A model generated the notes under the pieces. That model was given only the letters and a program-made list of their open reading frames with translations. It had not been told where the DNA came from and searched no databases. From Muraenolepis orangiensis (lineage: Eukaryota; Chordata; Actinopteri; Gadiformes; Muraenolepididae), in assembly GCA_027704905.1 (NCBI GenBank), contig JANIIK010000679.1, positions 1 through 64,000 on the forward strand: a stretch of 64,000 bases of DNA, written 5' to 3'. Below, one piece after another: positions 20,501-32,600 of this stretch. The position numbers and the translations under genes were made by a program. Each line of letters starts with the position of its first letter. The first letter of the stretch is position 1.

Positions 20501-22153
20501 TCACTCTTCAGACTCAAGGATTTGGCACAGCTTGGTTATGGGCCTCTCTAGGACTGAAGTCTTTGTCTTGAGCTTCACTGACCGCACCAGACCCCTTGCA
20601 TCAGGTTTTGTCTCCAGCACTCTTCCTAATGGCCAGGACCCTCGAGGAGCAGTGGGGTCAACGACCAAGACAATGTCTCCGACACTCAGGTTCCTCTTTA
20701 GTGAAGTCCATTTCTGCCTCTCCTGCAGCAGCAGAAGATATTCTTTGGTCCACCTTTGCCAGAACAGATCGGCCATGTACTGGACCTGTTTCCAGCGACG
20801 TCTGGCATAGATGTCGGACTTCAAAAAGGTTCCAGGGGGTAGGATTGGCTTGGCTTTCAAGAGTAGGATGTGGTTTGGGGTCAGCGGCTCTAGGTCATTT
20901 GGGTCTGAGGACACTGTGGAGAGGGGACGATTGTTCAGGATTGCCTCCACCTCGCAAAACAGAGTTTGGAGGCCTTCATCATCGATGGACTGTTGATGGA
21001 GAGTGGCGTTCAGCACCTGGCGGACAGATCTTATCATCCTTTCCCAGACTCCGCCATGGTGTGATGCTGATGGGGGATTAAAACTCCACTCAATTCCATC
21101 TGGAAGCAAGGCATCTTGGATTTTCCTCTCATTTAGTGACATCAGGGCCTTCTTGAGCTCTCCATGCGCCCCCACCAGGTTCGTTCCATTATCAGACCTG
21201 ATGTGCTTCACTTGGCCCCTCCTGCAGACAAATCTCCTCAAAGCATGAATGCATGAGTCTGTGTCAAGTGTAAAAGCAACTTCCAAATGAATAGCCCGAC
21301 TGGACATGCATGTAAAAAGAACTCCATACCTCTTGATGGTGGTTCTGCCTCGTTTCACCTCAAATGGGCCAAAGTAGTCCAGCCCGACATTGGTAAATGG
21401 AGGGAGGTCAGGTAGGATTCTTTCTAACGGCAAATCCGCCATCTTCTGTTCACTTGCTTTGCCCCTTGAACGCCGACACAAGACACACTTTGAGAGCACC
21501 TTCCTTGCCACCGAGTTGCCTTTTACAATCCAGTACTTTTTCCGGAGCTCTGATAGCATGTAGTTTCTGCCGTTATGGCCACAGCGTTCATGGATGTTTC
21601 TTAAGAGCAGTATCGAGATGTGTGAGTCTTTGGGCAAGATGCAAGGATGTTTGGTTTCCTCAGGCATTGCAGATTTGCGCAGTCGGCCACCTACTCTCAA
21701 AATGCCCTCGTCTAGGACAGGATCGAGCCTACAGATCCTACTGCCCTTGTGCACTCTAGGCGGGGTCATTTCCAGTGTTGCAATTTCAGCACTAAATGCT
21801 TGTCTTTGGGTGTATGTGACGACTGACCTTTCTGCCTCTGCCAGATCTTCAACAGTGAGAAGCTGTCCACCAAGGCAAATCCTGAAATCTTCATTTTTCA
21901 TCCTCACCTTTTTCGTGCTTGAGCGGGTGCTGATTTGAGATGAGGGCTGCTCCTTTCCTCTTTTCACAATCAGCATCAACATCCTTTTCAGTCTGAGGTA
22001 CCATGCCACTGCTTTAAGTAGTCTCTTCCAGTCTGAAAAGAACCAAATAAGCTGGTCTGTGGGTGTCACAGGGCTCACTACTGCTGCCAATACAGTAGCA
22101 CTTTTCCTGACCTCTGGATCGTCCTGTGACACTGAGCCCAATACTACCTCCAA
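20501..22153 (-). pseudogene. BEL/Pao retrotransposon pol fragment (integrase end)
   Basis: A 550-residue open frame. It starts in the linker after RNase H (FFSDWKRLLKAVAWYLRLKR), then shows the zinc-binding H...CGH...CVLC region (about residues 190-225) and an integrase core with VGLDYFGPFEV, RSDNGTN and HHGGVWERMIRSVR. It finishes with the BEL-specific C-terminal domain (ARRRWKQVQYMADLFWQRW and LSVGDIVLVVD). Protease and reverse transcriptase are absent upstream, so it is a 5'-truncated piece although its frame is intact. It lies between the retroviral env and 3' LTR, in the same orientation, as a later insertion or recombinant piece. Confidence 0.88.
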
Positions 22154-22775
22154 GGTTCATGCATGCGTTAGTTCAAGCATTGCAACTCTGATTAAACCCC
22201 TTTCTGTGAATATTGCATAATGTAGTATTATTACTCTCTGTAGTAGTAAATATACTCAGTAAATATACTCTTTGGTAAATATGTATATATGGAGCACAGA
22301 ATGAAAACTCTGCTTTTCAGAAAAAAACAACAATGTCCATGTTTTCTTATGCAAAATTACATTCCTATGATTTACCATTCCTTGGGGGGAATTAAACACA
22401 AAACATTAAACACAATCAAAACAAACACAAAATCTGTTAATCTGATACGAATAGGCTTCATAACCATTAAACCACACTTGTATATATATATATATATATA
22501 TATGTATAGTATGATTTCATTATATCAAAAACATATTGAACAATAAAATCTTAGTTAATCAAAATCAATGGGATGAGTTGACTCATCATACCTGTAATAC
22601 CAATTCTAAGGTATCTCAACTTTCACATTGTCATCCTGATAAAATATATTGTATGATCAGTGGTCCTAGGGGGCCCATGATTCCCTAAATCAGGTATTTT
22701 ATGTATGTGCTGTTCTAGCAAATCTTCTTAATGTTGCTGTAGAAGAAAAACCCCTTTCATTTGCATGGTGTGATG
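22154..22775. other. AT-rich interval, nothing recognised
   Basis: Includes a TA dinucleotide run at about 22480-22502. No coding or terminal repeat signature was identified. Confidence 0.5.
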
Positions 22776-23200
22776 TTATTCAATGGAATCCATATGTAGG
22801 TTGTGTTGGACTGCATCCGCTGAGACGTATCCAAGGTCCACATCTATCAGGATGGCAGATGATGTGACTTGGATCTGGTATGATCGCTTAACGTTTGACT
22901 GGACCCACGTTGGTTTTAGGATACGGACGTACACCCAGTCCTCAACCTGGGGTGATGGTTTGTCTGAGGTTGGATCGGCTGTCTGCTCCTGTTCAAACAG
23001 ACACTCATAGACAGATGTGAGGCATTTTATACATGTAGCTAGCATCTTCTAGCTGCTTTGGTTCCTCACTGTGTCCAAGTATCATATAAGGGACAAACAT
23101 GTTAGTTAAGCCTCTTCATATTATTTAAATTCAATGTAATTGTTCCATTAGCCCTTTCCACTAGTCCTGTTGACTCTGAATAATAGACAAAAAATACATT
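22776..23200 (-). pseudogene. Degraded retroviral-type integrase C-terminus
   Basis: The minus strand near 23200 reads YYSESTGLVERANGTI, like the conserved integrase stretch around the last catalytic Glu. After a stop and shift, the frame 22776-23045 has EDWVYVRILKPTW and a following beta-rich run resembling the SH3-like integrase tail. It differs from the integrase at 29700-30700, so it is a relic of a second retrovirus or Gypsy-like element inside this provirus. Confidence 0.55.
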
Positions 23201-23465
23201 GTATTTGATTATTGTATGACATAAATGTAAACATGCTTTAATAGGTTATACTTGAAAGTAACCCATCGCTGTGTAGTTCTCTACAGCATATTATGTATTT
23301 AGAGATGTTTATCAATGAAAATGTTTATCAATGAAAATGTTTATCAATGAAAATGTTCATCTCCCCCTTGCAGAGTGACTAACCCAGTGTCAATCTGCAG
23401 AACAACATTGCCAACCTGGCGGCATTGATAAAACTAAAAAAAATAAAAAATTAACAGAATAATAC
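23201..23465. other. Interval before the L2 tail
   Basis: AT-rich. Three tandem copies of ATGTTTATCAATGAAA are visible at about 23308-23357. No gene was seen. Confidence 0.5.
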
Positions 23466-23622
23466 ACATAAATAATAATAATAATAATAATATATCAGAC
23501 TTATATAGCGCTTTTCCAGGTGCTCAAAGACGCTTTACAGGAAATAGAAAACATAAAGACTAATTCAAAACACAACAAACACAGCAAAACAAAACAGGAA
23601 ACAAAACAAAGCAGAGAACAAA

Positions 23623-25137
23623 TTATGGGTTGAAAGCAAGAGTGAAGAGGTGGGTTTTGAGGGCTGTTTTAAAGGACAGAAGGGTGTTGGCATTGCGGAT
23701 GTGGATGGGGAGGGCGTTCCAGAGGGAGGGGGCCGCTGCAGAAAATGCTCTGTCACCCCAGGTCCGGAGCTTAGTCCTGATGGGTTTTAATAGGTTAGCA
23801 TCAGCAGACCTGAGGCGACGGTTAGGGGTGTGGCGGTGGAGGAGGTCAGAGAGGTAGGGGGGGGCCAGGTTATTGAGCGCTTTGAAGGTGATGAGAAGTA
23901 TTTTGAAGTGTATCCTGTGTTTGATCGGGAGCCAATGGAGGTCACGGAGGACAGGGGTGATGTGGTCAGAGCGGCGGGTGGAGGTGAGCAAGCGGGCAGC
24001 AGAGTTTTGGACATATTGTAGTTTATTGAGGATGTTGTTAGGTAAACCATATAGGATGCTGTTGCAGTAATCGAGCCGGGATGAGATGAAAGCATGGACC
24101 AGTGTTTCAGCTGCGGAGAGTGACAGGGAGGGTCGAAGACGGGCAATGTTCCTAAGGTGGAAGAAGGCTGTTTTGATGGTCTGGTTTACATGGGGGAGGA
24201 ATGAGAGGGTGGGGTCAAGAATGATGCCAAGGTTGCGGACGCGGGTGGAGGGAGTGACAACAGAACCATCAATGTTCAGGGAGAAATCCTGGGTGGAGCG
24301 GGTGAGGGAGTTTGGACCGATGATGATGATTTCAGATTTGTCGCAGTTGAGTTTGAGTAAGTTATTTTGCATCCAGGTTTTGACGGCAGTGAGGCAGGTG
24401 GTGAGGGTGGAGTGGGTGGCTGCAGAGATGGATTTGGTGGAGAGGTAGAGCTGAGTGTCGTCGGCATAGCAGTGGAAATGGAGGCCATGTTGGCGTAAGA
24501 TCAGACCAAGTGGAAGGATGTAGATAATGAAGAGCAGGGGACCGAGTACTGAACCCTGGGGCACACCATGAGGGACTTTGGCAGTGGGGGATTTGCAGTT
24601 GTTGATGGAGATGAATTGGTGTCTGTCGGAGAGATAAGATTTAAACCAAGAGAGGGCGGTGCCCGTTATGCCGAGCGAGGACTGGAGGCGAGTGATGAGG
24701 ATGGAGTGATTAATGGTGTCGAAGGCGGCGCTGAGGTCAAGGAGGATGAGGATGGAGAGGGAACCAGAGTCGGCAGAGAGGAGAACGTCATTGGTGACCT
24801 TTAAGAGAGCGGTTTCAGTGCTGTGTCTGGAGCGGAAGCCGGATTGAAAAGGTTCATAGAGGTTATTGTAGTCCATGTGGGTTTTTAATTGAGATCCAAC
24901 GACTCGCTCTAATATTTTTGAAAGGAAAGGGAGGTTGGAGACCTGCGTTGGACAGTTGGCTATGAATTGTGTCAATTTTAGATTGAAAGTGTGACAGAAA
25001 GGATGCACATTTACTGACAGTGAAGGAGTTGGAGATGGTGTCCATGGGTTTAAGGAGTTTAGAAATGGTGGAAAACAGAGTCTTAGGGTTGTTGCTGCTG
25101 GATTGTATGACGGAGGAGTAGTGGGAGGAGCGTGCAC
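23623..25137 (-). pseudogene. L2 LINE reverse transcriptase part
   Basis: The real coding part starts near SNLPFLSKILERVV (about 24940). It carries FRSRHSTETALLK, LLDLSAAFDTI, GVPQGSVLGPLLF and the catalytic YADDTQLY, then the C-terminal CNSILYGLP and HWLPIKHRI motifs, ending TLAFNP. Residues before that are read from another frame. The first reverse-transcriptase blocks are missing, so the element cannot move by itself. Orientation matches the provirus. Confidence 0.88.
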
Positions 25138-26434
25138 TGTTGAGGGCGTCTTTGTATAGCTGTTGGTGTTGTTTGTAGGCTTCTTTATGGACAGTGAGAC
25201 CGGTTTTATTGGCTAGACGTTCAAGTTGGCGGCCCTTGGATTTAAGATGATGGAGATGATCAGTGTACCAGGGGGCGGAGTGGGTGAAGGAGACAGATTT
25301 GGTTTTGATGGGAGCGAGCTGATTGAGACAGGAGGAGAGAGTGTCGTTGTAGGTGTTAACCAGGTCAGAAGGAGAGACAAGCAGGATGAGGGCAGAGTCA
25401 GGGATGGTGTCGATCAAAAGGGAGGAGAAAGAGGAGGGATGGATGGATTTGAGATTCCGGAAAGTTATGGAGCGCTTCTGCTTAATGAGGGGGGTGGGGA
25501 TGAGAATGTCCATGGTGATAGCCAGGTGGTCGGAGATGGTGAGGTCGGAGCTGGACAGATTGCTGATGGTGATGCCGGAGGTGCAGACCAGATCCAGTGT
25601 GTGTCCTTTTTTGTGGGTGGGGAAATCCACATGTTGGGTGAGGTTGAAAAAGTTTAAAATGTCCAGGAGTTCTGTGGAGGATTTGGAGTTGGATGAATCA
25701 ACATGTATGTTAAAATCACCAAGTAGCAGAACGGATGGAGAGATGGCGCAGAGTTGTGTGAGGAATTCAGACAGGTCAGAGGGGAAGGCAGGGTTAGGTT
25801 TGGGGGGGCGATAGATGACTGCAATAACCAGGGGTTTGGGACCAGACAGTTTAAAAGCAAGGTGTTCGAATGACGATGGGGCCGGGATGGTTATTGCACT
25901 TGTGACGATGTTTTTCCGGAAAAAAACGGCAATTCCACCACCACGCCCTAGGTGGCGTGGTTTGTCCATATATGAGTATCCGGGGGGAGTAGTCTGATTG
26001 AGTGAAAAGTATTCCTGTGGTTTTTGCCAAGTTTCGGTTAAGCAGAGAAAGTCCAGATTATTGTCAGTTATGAATTCATTGAGTAGGAGGCCCTTGCTGT
26101 TTATGGATCGGGTGTTAAACAGAGCAAATTTGAGATGAGGATGAATTTGGACAGGCTGAGGTGCTTTGGCAAGGGGGCGGAGGCAGGGAGATCGCACGTG
26201 TAGGTTGTTGTGATGATGACGTGCAGGAGTTGCAGCGGTGCGCTTGGCTGACCAGAGGGAAGGGATGGAAGCAATGGAGTGATCAGACTGGGAGTAAACA
26301 AACTTTCTGCGGGAGGCTCTGTGGATGTAACGGGGACGACGGAGGAGTCCAAGTGTTTTGATGGCTGAGATGCACGGAGGAGCGGAGAAGTTGTTGAGTT
26401 TGTGTAGTTGCGAGGTGGAGTATTGCAGAAGCAT
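24863..26434 (-). pseudogene. L2 LINE endonuclease part
   Basis: A 523-residue frame with an APE-type endonuclease. Motifs in order are FALFNTRSINSK, CLTETW, GYSY, GRGGGIAVFF, LLGDFNIH, HTLDLVC and SDH. A linker follows with the APWYTDHLHHLK and HYSSVI segments that usually precede the reverse transcriptase. The frame runs out at about 24940, where a deletion joins it to the middle of the polymerase in another frame. Confidence 0.85.
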
Positions 26435-27027
26435 GCCAGCCGGGGAGGATGTAATGATGAGCCTGAAAGTCGTTTGTCGATAGCCACGGACTGGCTAGAT
26501 GACCAGAGTTGGAGAAGTGACAGGCACGACAGGATGATCCACAGCGTGGCAGGTGAGCAGCTAACGTTAGCTTCAAGCCGCTTGTTGACTGGGGGGCGGC
26601 TAGCTGATAGCTTAGCTGAAAAAGCAGCGATCTGACTGACCGCACCAGAACAGCTGAGAGGCTATCCGGGAAATACTCTCAGTAGCAGTGTGGAGCAAAA
26701 ACGGGAGTATCCACGTATCCAAGTATCCCGAGAATCCAGCAGGGAGCTGGCTGACTCGTTGGTGGCTGCCGGCTAGCAAGGGGTTGCTAGCTAGCCGGCT
26801 AGTTGTCCGGGGAGTAGACGGTAGCAGTGGACAGGCGCAAACAGGTAAGCAAACCTGTAATCAGCACTGAAGCCTTTCAGTTGAAAAAAATGTTGCGATG
26901 TTGGACGGAAAAGAGTAGGATCAAAAGAAAAAAGCTTGCTGGGGAGCAGAAAGGGAACTAAACATACAAATTAAGGCACAAAATGGAGAAGCGGCGAACA
27001 AAGCAGCGCCAGCGTCCTCTCCTCACA

Positions 27028-27357
27028 GGTGCCCTTATATAAAGGATATAAACAAACTGTAATAATGTTCAATACAACACAAATACATCCACCAATGAAA
27101 CACAAGATCAGCTTCATCTTGTGGTCACCAGGGTTCCAAAGGAAAACTCCGTCCGTCCGCAGTCTGACCAAGCATCCAGAAACATAATACAAAACAAATA
27201 CAACAAAATTAAAAATTAAAAATTAAAATTCAGTTAACATATGAATGAATGAGTATTTCCCAACTTAAGTCTGTCCATCATTTATTGTCTTTCACAGTGT
27301 TTTGAACTTTGAATTGTCCCTGTCCTAGGCGCATCCCTTCAAACATCTACAACCTCT
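27028..27357 (-). other. Provirus segment between env and the L2 insertion
   Basis: A short minus-strand frame at 26971-27192 contains MKLILCFIGGCICVVLNII, a hydrophobic stretch. I cannot say whether it was ever translated. Otherwise there is no recognised feature. Confidence 0.35.
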
Positions 27358-29674
27358 TCACACACTCTGATGTTCAAGTACTGTGTACCGATCTTCAGAA
27401 ATTGAACACACACATCGGCCTTCATCTCGCATGATAGCCATCTGAACTGCCTGTATATTCATCGCTCTACCAATACCCCTTGATATCATTCCTCGTATGA
27501 TAGGAATAGCACAACCGATTATCAGGATCACGACAATTAGACCAACTCCAAAGATGGCTCCTATCCTGGCTAAGTAGGCTCCCCATTTTCCTAAGGATGC
27601 CTCCATCCAGTCCATCCACTTGATTTGGAATCCAGCATTCTCTTTGACCTCTTCCCTTAGTGTTTTGAGCTTATTCATTGCCAGGGTGAATTGTCCATTT
27701 GCTGCTGTCGTATTAGGGATGAATATGCAGCACTGGTCCCCAAACATCTGACACACTCCTCCTCGTTCTGCCAGTAAAAAATCCAGTGCTTGTCTGTTCT
27801 GCCAGGCCATTTCACTAGTTGCTGTAAGCTGCTTCCCTAACGCTCCCAACGCATCAGAGGTATAGTTGATGAATCTCTGTTGGTTGTAATATATATAGTT
27901 AATCCAATCTGCGTTGACGTTTATTCCAACCGAGGGAAAGATGATAGATGCAAATCCAAGCGCTACTGAAGATATAGCTTTAAACTCACTGGGCACACCT
28001 CTAGGAATTCCCACACTGTCCAGACGTATTTTCTGCTCAAACTGTCTTCGATGTCTCACAGAACCAGACCGTTCCTGGATTTCCAAATCCTGGGCCGGGA
28101 TAACAGTGATAGATTGAATTGCCTGAACTCGGGCACATCTTCCAGTCCATCCTATTGGTAGGGTGGTTAACAGATTCTTCCCATCACAGATCCAATATTG
28201 ATCTGCTACGGCTTGTGTAGAATAGTGATATGGACAAACACCAGGAGCATAGGTACTGTAAACAGTCTGCTTCACAGTGTGGGGCAAGTCCAAGAGGTCT
28301 CTTCCTTTTTAGTATTCCACCCGATCCCATATAGAGCCCTCCATTTGCCTCCATCCACTCTGTTCTCTGTATCTCACAGCTTCTCCAACTGTATCTGGTG
28401 CTCATTACTATCAACATGTCTTCTCTTGCTTTGGAGCACATATAGCAGTTTTCTCTGTTGTGAGTCTTCCCTGTGTAATTCATCCATTGGTACCAAAGAT
28501 TTCCTCTTGCTTGTATCACCAGTGGGTCTATTAGGTAATCTATTAATGGATTGGATTCCACTATCGTTCCATCTTTCCGTGTTGGCGTTACTTTGGATGC
28601 CTGTGCTGGTGCCACTCCGGTGATGATCTCTTCTCCTAATGGTGCTGTCCTGCTCAGTCTCCGTTTTTCTTTTGTACCGTTTATTATCTGTTCAGCCATC
28701 ATCAGCTCCATCATTTCCTGAATGCTATTGAATATCTCTGGTACTTGGGTCGTTCTGTTAGTGTCGGTCAATCCTTCAGGTTCAGTTTCATTCTTTGATC
28801 GGTCAGGAACGATCTTTGTTTCTGAAGTAGATTCTTGTTCCGTCTGGTAGTGTTGCTTCTGTTGGAGTCCTTCTGGTTCTTGTGGGATTCTGATTACGCT
28901 AGTCAAGGCTATACTCGCAGTGGAGGTTTCTGTGTTCAGATAATCCGGTTTCTGTGTGTTGATGGTGGTAGAGACAAAGATTGTACTTGAGTTTGAGGAA
29001 GCTGGTTTCAAAGTACTGTGTGGACTTAGAGTCATAAGAGTTTCTGGTTCCATTGAAGTTGCTAATGATTGTGTTAGATTTTCACTGTTCTCTTGTACCG
29101 TTAGGATTGTATTGTTATAGTTCAACAAAGGAAAAATCGGATCTCTGCATTCATATTGTCCTTCATCTTCCTGTTTGACATCTTTGATGAGGAGTGAACA
29201 ATTCCCAAATTGTTTCATTCTGTTTTCATGTGTGGAATTTGAGTGTAATTCACTGAGTTTCCTGTTGTGTTTCGTCCATACAGCGTCTGCTTTATAGAGT
29301 CCAATGTTACATGGGAGTATGACTGAGCTCCCTTTCATTCCTGTGACTTCCTTTCCTTGTCTTGCTCGTCGATTTCTCCTCAGAGACTTATGCCGTGTTG
29401 ACATCTCCAATGTCGTAGTCTTTGAGTCTAATAGGTTTGACCAAGGTTCTGACTGGCCTTGAGCGTTTTGGCTGGACTGGATCAGGGCATTTCTTTGGTT
29501 CTCTGGAGTCAGTGGGGGAGGCCTCACGGCCTCTTGGGTTTGGCTCTGGTTGTTCTGGAACATCCCGTAAATCAAGTGCATTGAACCCTCCGTGCTGTGC
29601 ATCTTCTGGGAACTGGCACTCGGCATCACTTGGAAAAGGAGATATATGATCATCCATATTCTCAATGGCATCAT
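27358..29674 (-). pseudogene. Retroviral env with an Ig-like domain in SU; frameshifted
   Basis: Envelope glycoprotein in two frames: 28300-29674 (surface part) and 27358-28300 (rest of SU and the transmembrane subunit), separated by a frameshift near 28300-28310. The start at 29674 (MMPLRIWMIIYLLFQ) gives a signal peptide. A basic RNRRAR site precedes an immunoglobulin V-like domain (29093-29362): ILPC, VWTKHN, then LLIKDVKQEDEGQYEC. A Ser/Thr/Asn-rich mucin-like stretch follows, then WYQWMNYT and CYMC. The second frame holds a furin-like RHRRQ, a fusion-peptide-like hydrophobic stretch, a CX6CC motif (CQMFGDQCC) and a membrane anchor (IFGVGLIVVILIIGCAI). The 5' end overlaps pol by 287 bases. 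It is broken and cannot give a full Env as it stands. Confidence 0.85.
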
Positions 29675-32600
29675 CCGAGTCGGGAGCAGTACCTCTGTTT
29701 TGAGGTGGTGCCTCCTTTTCTTCTCCTTTTGGTACCTCCTCCTCATCTCGGTCTGTTGGTGCCTTAATGCAGTGATGTAGGTGGTACCAAGTCGGAGATC
29801 CCTTGATCTGAATTGCAGTTCCTGTGGTGCGGATGACTTCGAATGGTCCCTCTCGTCGGGCGTCATGCCACTTCCTCCGGTAGATCTTGACAAACACTTT
29901 GTCGCCTGGTTGAATGGCGTCTTTTCGCTCCTTCAAGTCCTCCTTCTCCTCCTGTGCCTGTTTCTGGGCGACATAAACAGATATGTTTTTTTGAATGTTG
30001 CTCATATACTTTACATAAGCTTTCATTTCATCTTCCAGGAGCGATAGACTCGGTCCTTTCCCGCTAGTGCGTAGGCAAGGCGTTGTCATCTCTCTCCCCA
30101 TGACAAGCTCATGTGGGGTCATGTGGAGCTCACGGAGCTCACTGGAACGGCAAGCCATCAGTGCAAGTGGCAGCCCCTCTACCCAGTTTAGCCCTGTGTG
30201 TTGGCAAATTTTTGTAAGGCGGTTTTTGAGCACTCCGTTCATCCGTTCCACCATTCCTTGACTCTGAGGGTGATAAATGCATCCAAGACGTTGTTTAATG
30301 CCCAACTTTTGTAGAATAAGCTTGACTGTCTTATCTACAAATTCCTTTCCATTGTCTGATGAGATTCGATCTGGAATTCCAAATCTCGGTATCACTTCTC
30401 GACATAAGAATTTAGCAACTGATTGGGCATCTTTTCTTTTAGTAGGGCATGCTTCTACCCATCTACTAAATCGATCAACTATGACCAACATATATCTCCG
30501 TCCTGCAATGGGGCGAATCATGTCCACATAGTCAATGACCAAGTGTTTCATTGGTCCGTTTGGAGTAGGGATGTGTCCTGGTAGAGTTGGTACTCCTCTC
30601 CTGATGTTGTTTTTCAAACAGACCATGCATCTTCCTATGACATGGTCAATTCTTTCCAACAAATATGGAGCCCAAAATCCATATTCATTTGTGATCTTCC
30701 TTCTCACTTCCCCCCTTGCTACATGGGCTAGCCCATGAGCTTCCTGGATCAACAAACCCAACAGATCTGATGGTGCAACAATCAATCCTTCATGATTCCT
30801 CCACATGCCTGTTTTGTCCTGGCTAGCTCCCCTGGCAAGCCACAAGTTTTTGTCCAATGCATTGGCCTCCTCTTGCATCATGAGGAGGTCTTGTAGTGTG
30901 ATTTTCTCAGTTAGCTCCACTTCATGGGTAACTAAGAGAACTTTTCCCGGTCGATCCGCACCTGTTGCATATTTTGCAGCCTCATCCGCTGTCTTATTTC
31001 CTTGCGTAACACGTGATGAATCTGACTTGTGTGCTGCGCATTTAGCTATTGCTATCTCTTTAGGCTTCATCATGGCCTGCAACAGCTTCACGATCTGGGC
31101 ATGATGTTGTACAGGTGAGCCATCAGCCTTCTTGAATCCACGGCCCTTCCATATGGCACCAAACAAATGGCAGACATTGTGTGCATATGCAGAATCAGTG
31201 TATATTGTAACGCGCTGTCCCGACGCTAAATTACACGCTTCCGTGAGGGCGACCAGTTCGGCAAGCTGGGCTGAACATGGCTGTGGAATTGACTCAGCTT
31301 TTTCTACCACAAATTCAGGACCTTGTGCTCTGACAATGGCATATCCCGCAGACAAAGTTTCTCCTACTCGATAGCATGAGCCATCGGTCCAGTACTCCAA
31401 GTCAGCTTCAGGCAATGGGAGAGCCTGAAGGTCCAATCTGAGCTTAGAGTACTTTTCTGCTTCCTCTACACAATTGTGCGGTTCACCATCGTCAGGGGTC
31501 GGCAAGGTTTCTGCTGGATTAACTGTGTGACATCTAGCCAGTGTAACATCTTCTTGTTCAAATAGACGGTAATAGTCTCTAATCCTTGGCATTGTTAAAG
31601 TGTATTTGCCATGGTTCAGGAGGTTCCTAAGACTATGGTGACAAAGAATAGTTACCGGGTAACCCATAGTCAAGGCTGATGATTTTTCATACATCAGAGA
31701 AACTCCTGCCATTGCCCTGTAGCATGGGGCAAAACCCATCTCCACTTCTGAATAGGCTACAGAGTAATAGGCAATGGGCTGAGGGCTGGTTCCAATGCCC
31801 GTTGGTTGGGTAAGGACAGCACAAGCATGCTTCCCGTTTGTGGAGGAAGCGACGTATAACGCAAATTTCTTGGAATAATCCGGCAGTGCTAACGCTGGTG
31901 CTTCCTGCTATTTGTGTTTGATTGTGTCAAAGGCCAGATGACTTTCTTTTGTCCAGGTTAGATTTGAGTGCAGGCTGTCATTCCCTGTTTCCTTAATCAT
32001 GGTCCTCAAAGGTGCGGTTATTTTGGTGTATTCCTCGATCCATGCAGAACTATACCCTGTGATTCCCAGGAAGGTCATCATTTCTCTCACTGTTCTTGGT
32101 TTTGGAGCCTTTTGAATGGCCATCAAATGTTCATCAGAGATACTGCGGTGTCCGTGTGTTATATATTGCCCTAGATAAATGACACGCTCTTGGCAATATT
32201 GCAACTTTTTCTGAGAAGCCTTATGCCCTTTTTCTGCTAAAATCTGTAATAGCTTGATTGAGTCTTCTTGGCAAGTCTTCTCGTCTGGGGCACACAGGAT
32301 TATGTCGTCTACATACTGAATAACAGTACTCTGTAGCACCTCCCCTAATCCTGCTAAATCGTTTTTTAGAACCTGATTAAATACATGTGGACTGTGCTTG
32401 AACCCTTGGGGCAGCCTGGTGTATTCAAACGCCTGACCTTTGTATGTGAATCCAAATAAACCTTCACTTTCCGTACTCAGGGGGACAGAAAAGAACGCTC
32501 CGCACAGATCGACCACGGTAAAGAATTTAGCCTCTGCTGGGATTTGTGTCAGTAACACATGTGGGTCTGGTACTTCTGCTGGGAAGTTAACAACCACTTC

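Larger units (their letters stand above)
23466..27027 (-). mobile_element. L2-type LINE, nearly full length but internally deleted
   Basis: The 3' end on the minus strand finishes with AGCGCTATATAAG-type sequence and an (ATT)n tail (plus strand AAT run at 23478-23492), typical of fish L2-like LINEs. The body encodes an endonuclease ORF and a reverse transcriptase ORF in different frames. The 5' leader is GC-rich with CTAGC repeats and probably starts near 27027. It lies within the provirus between env and the 3' LTR, so it inserted later or came in by recombination. Ends are approximate and no target duplication was resolved. Confidence 0.82.
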
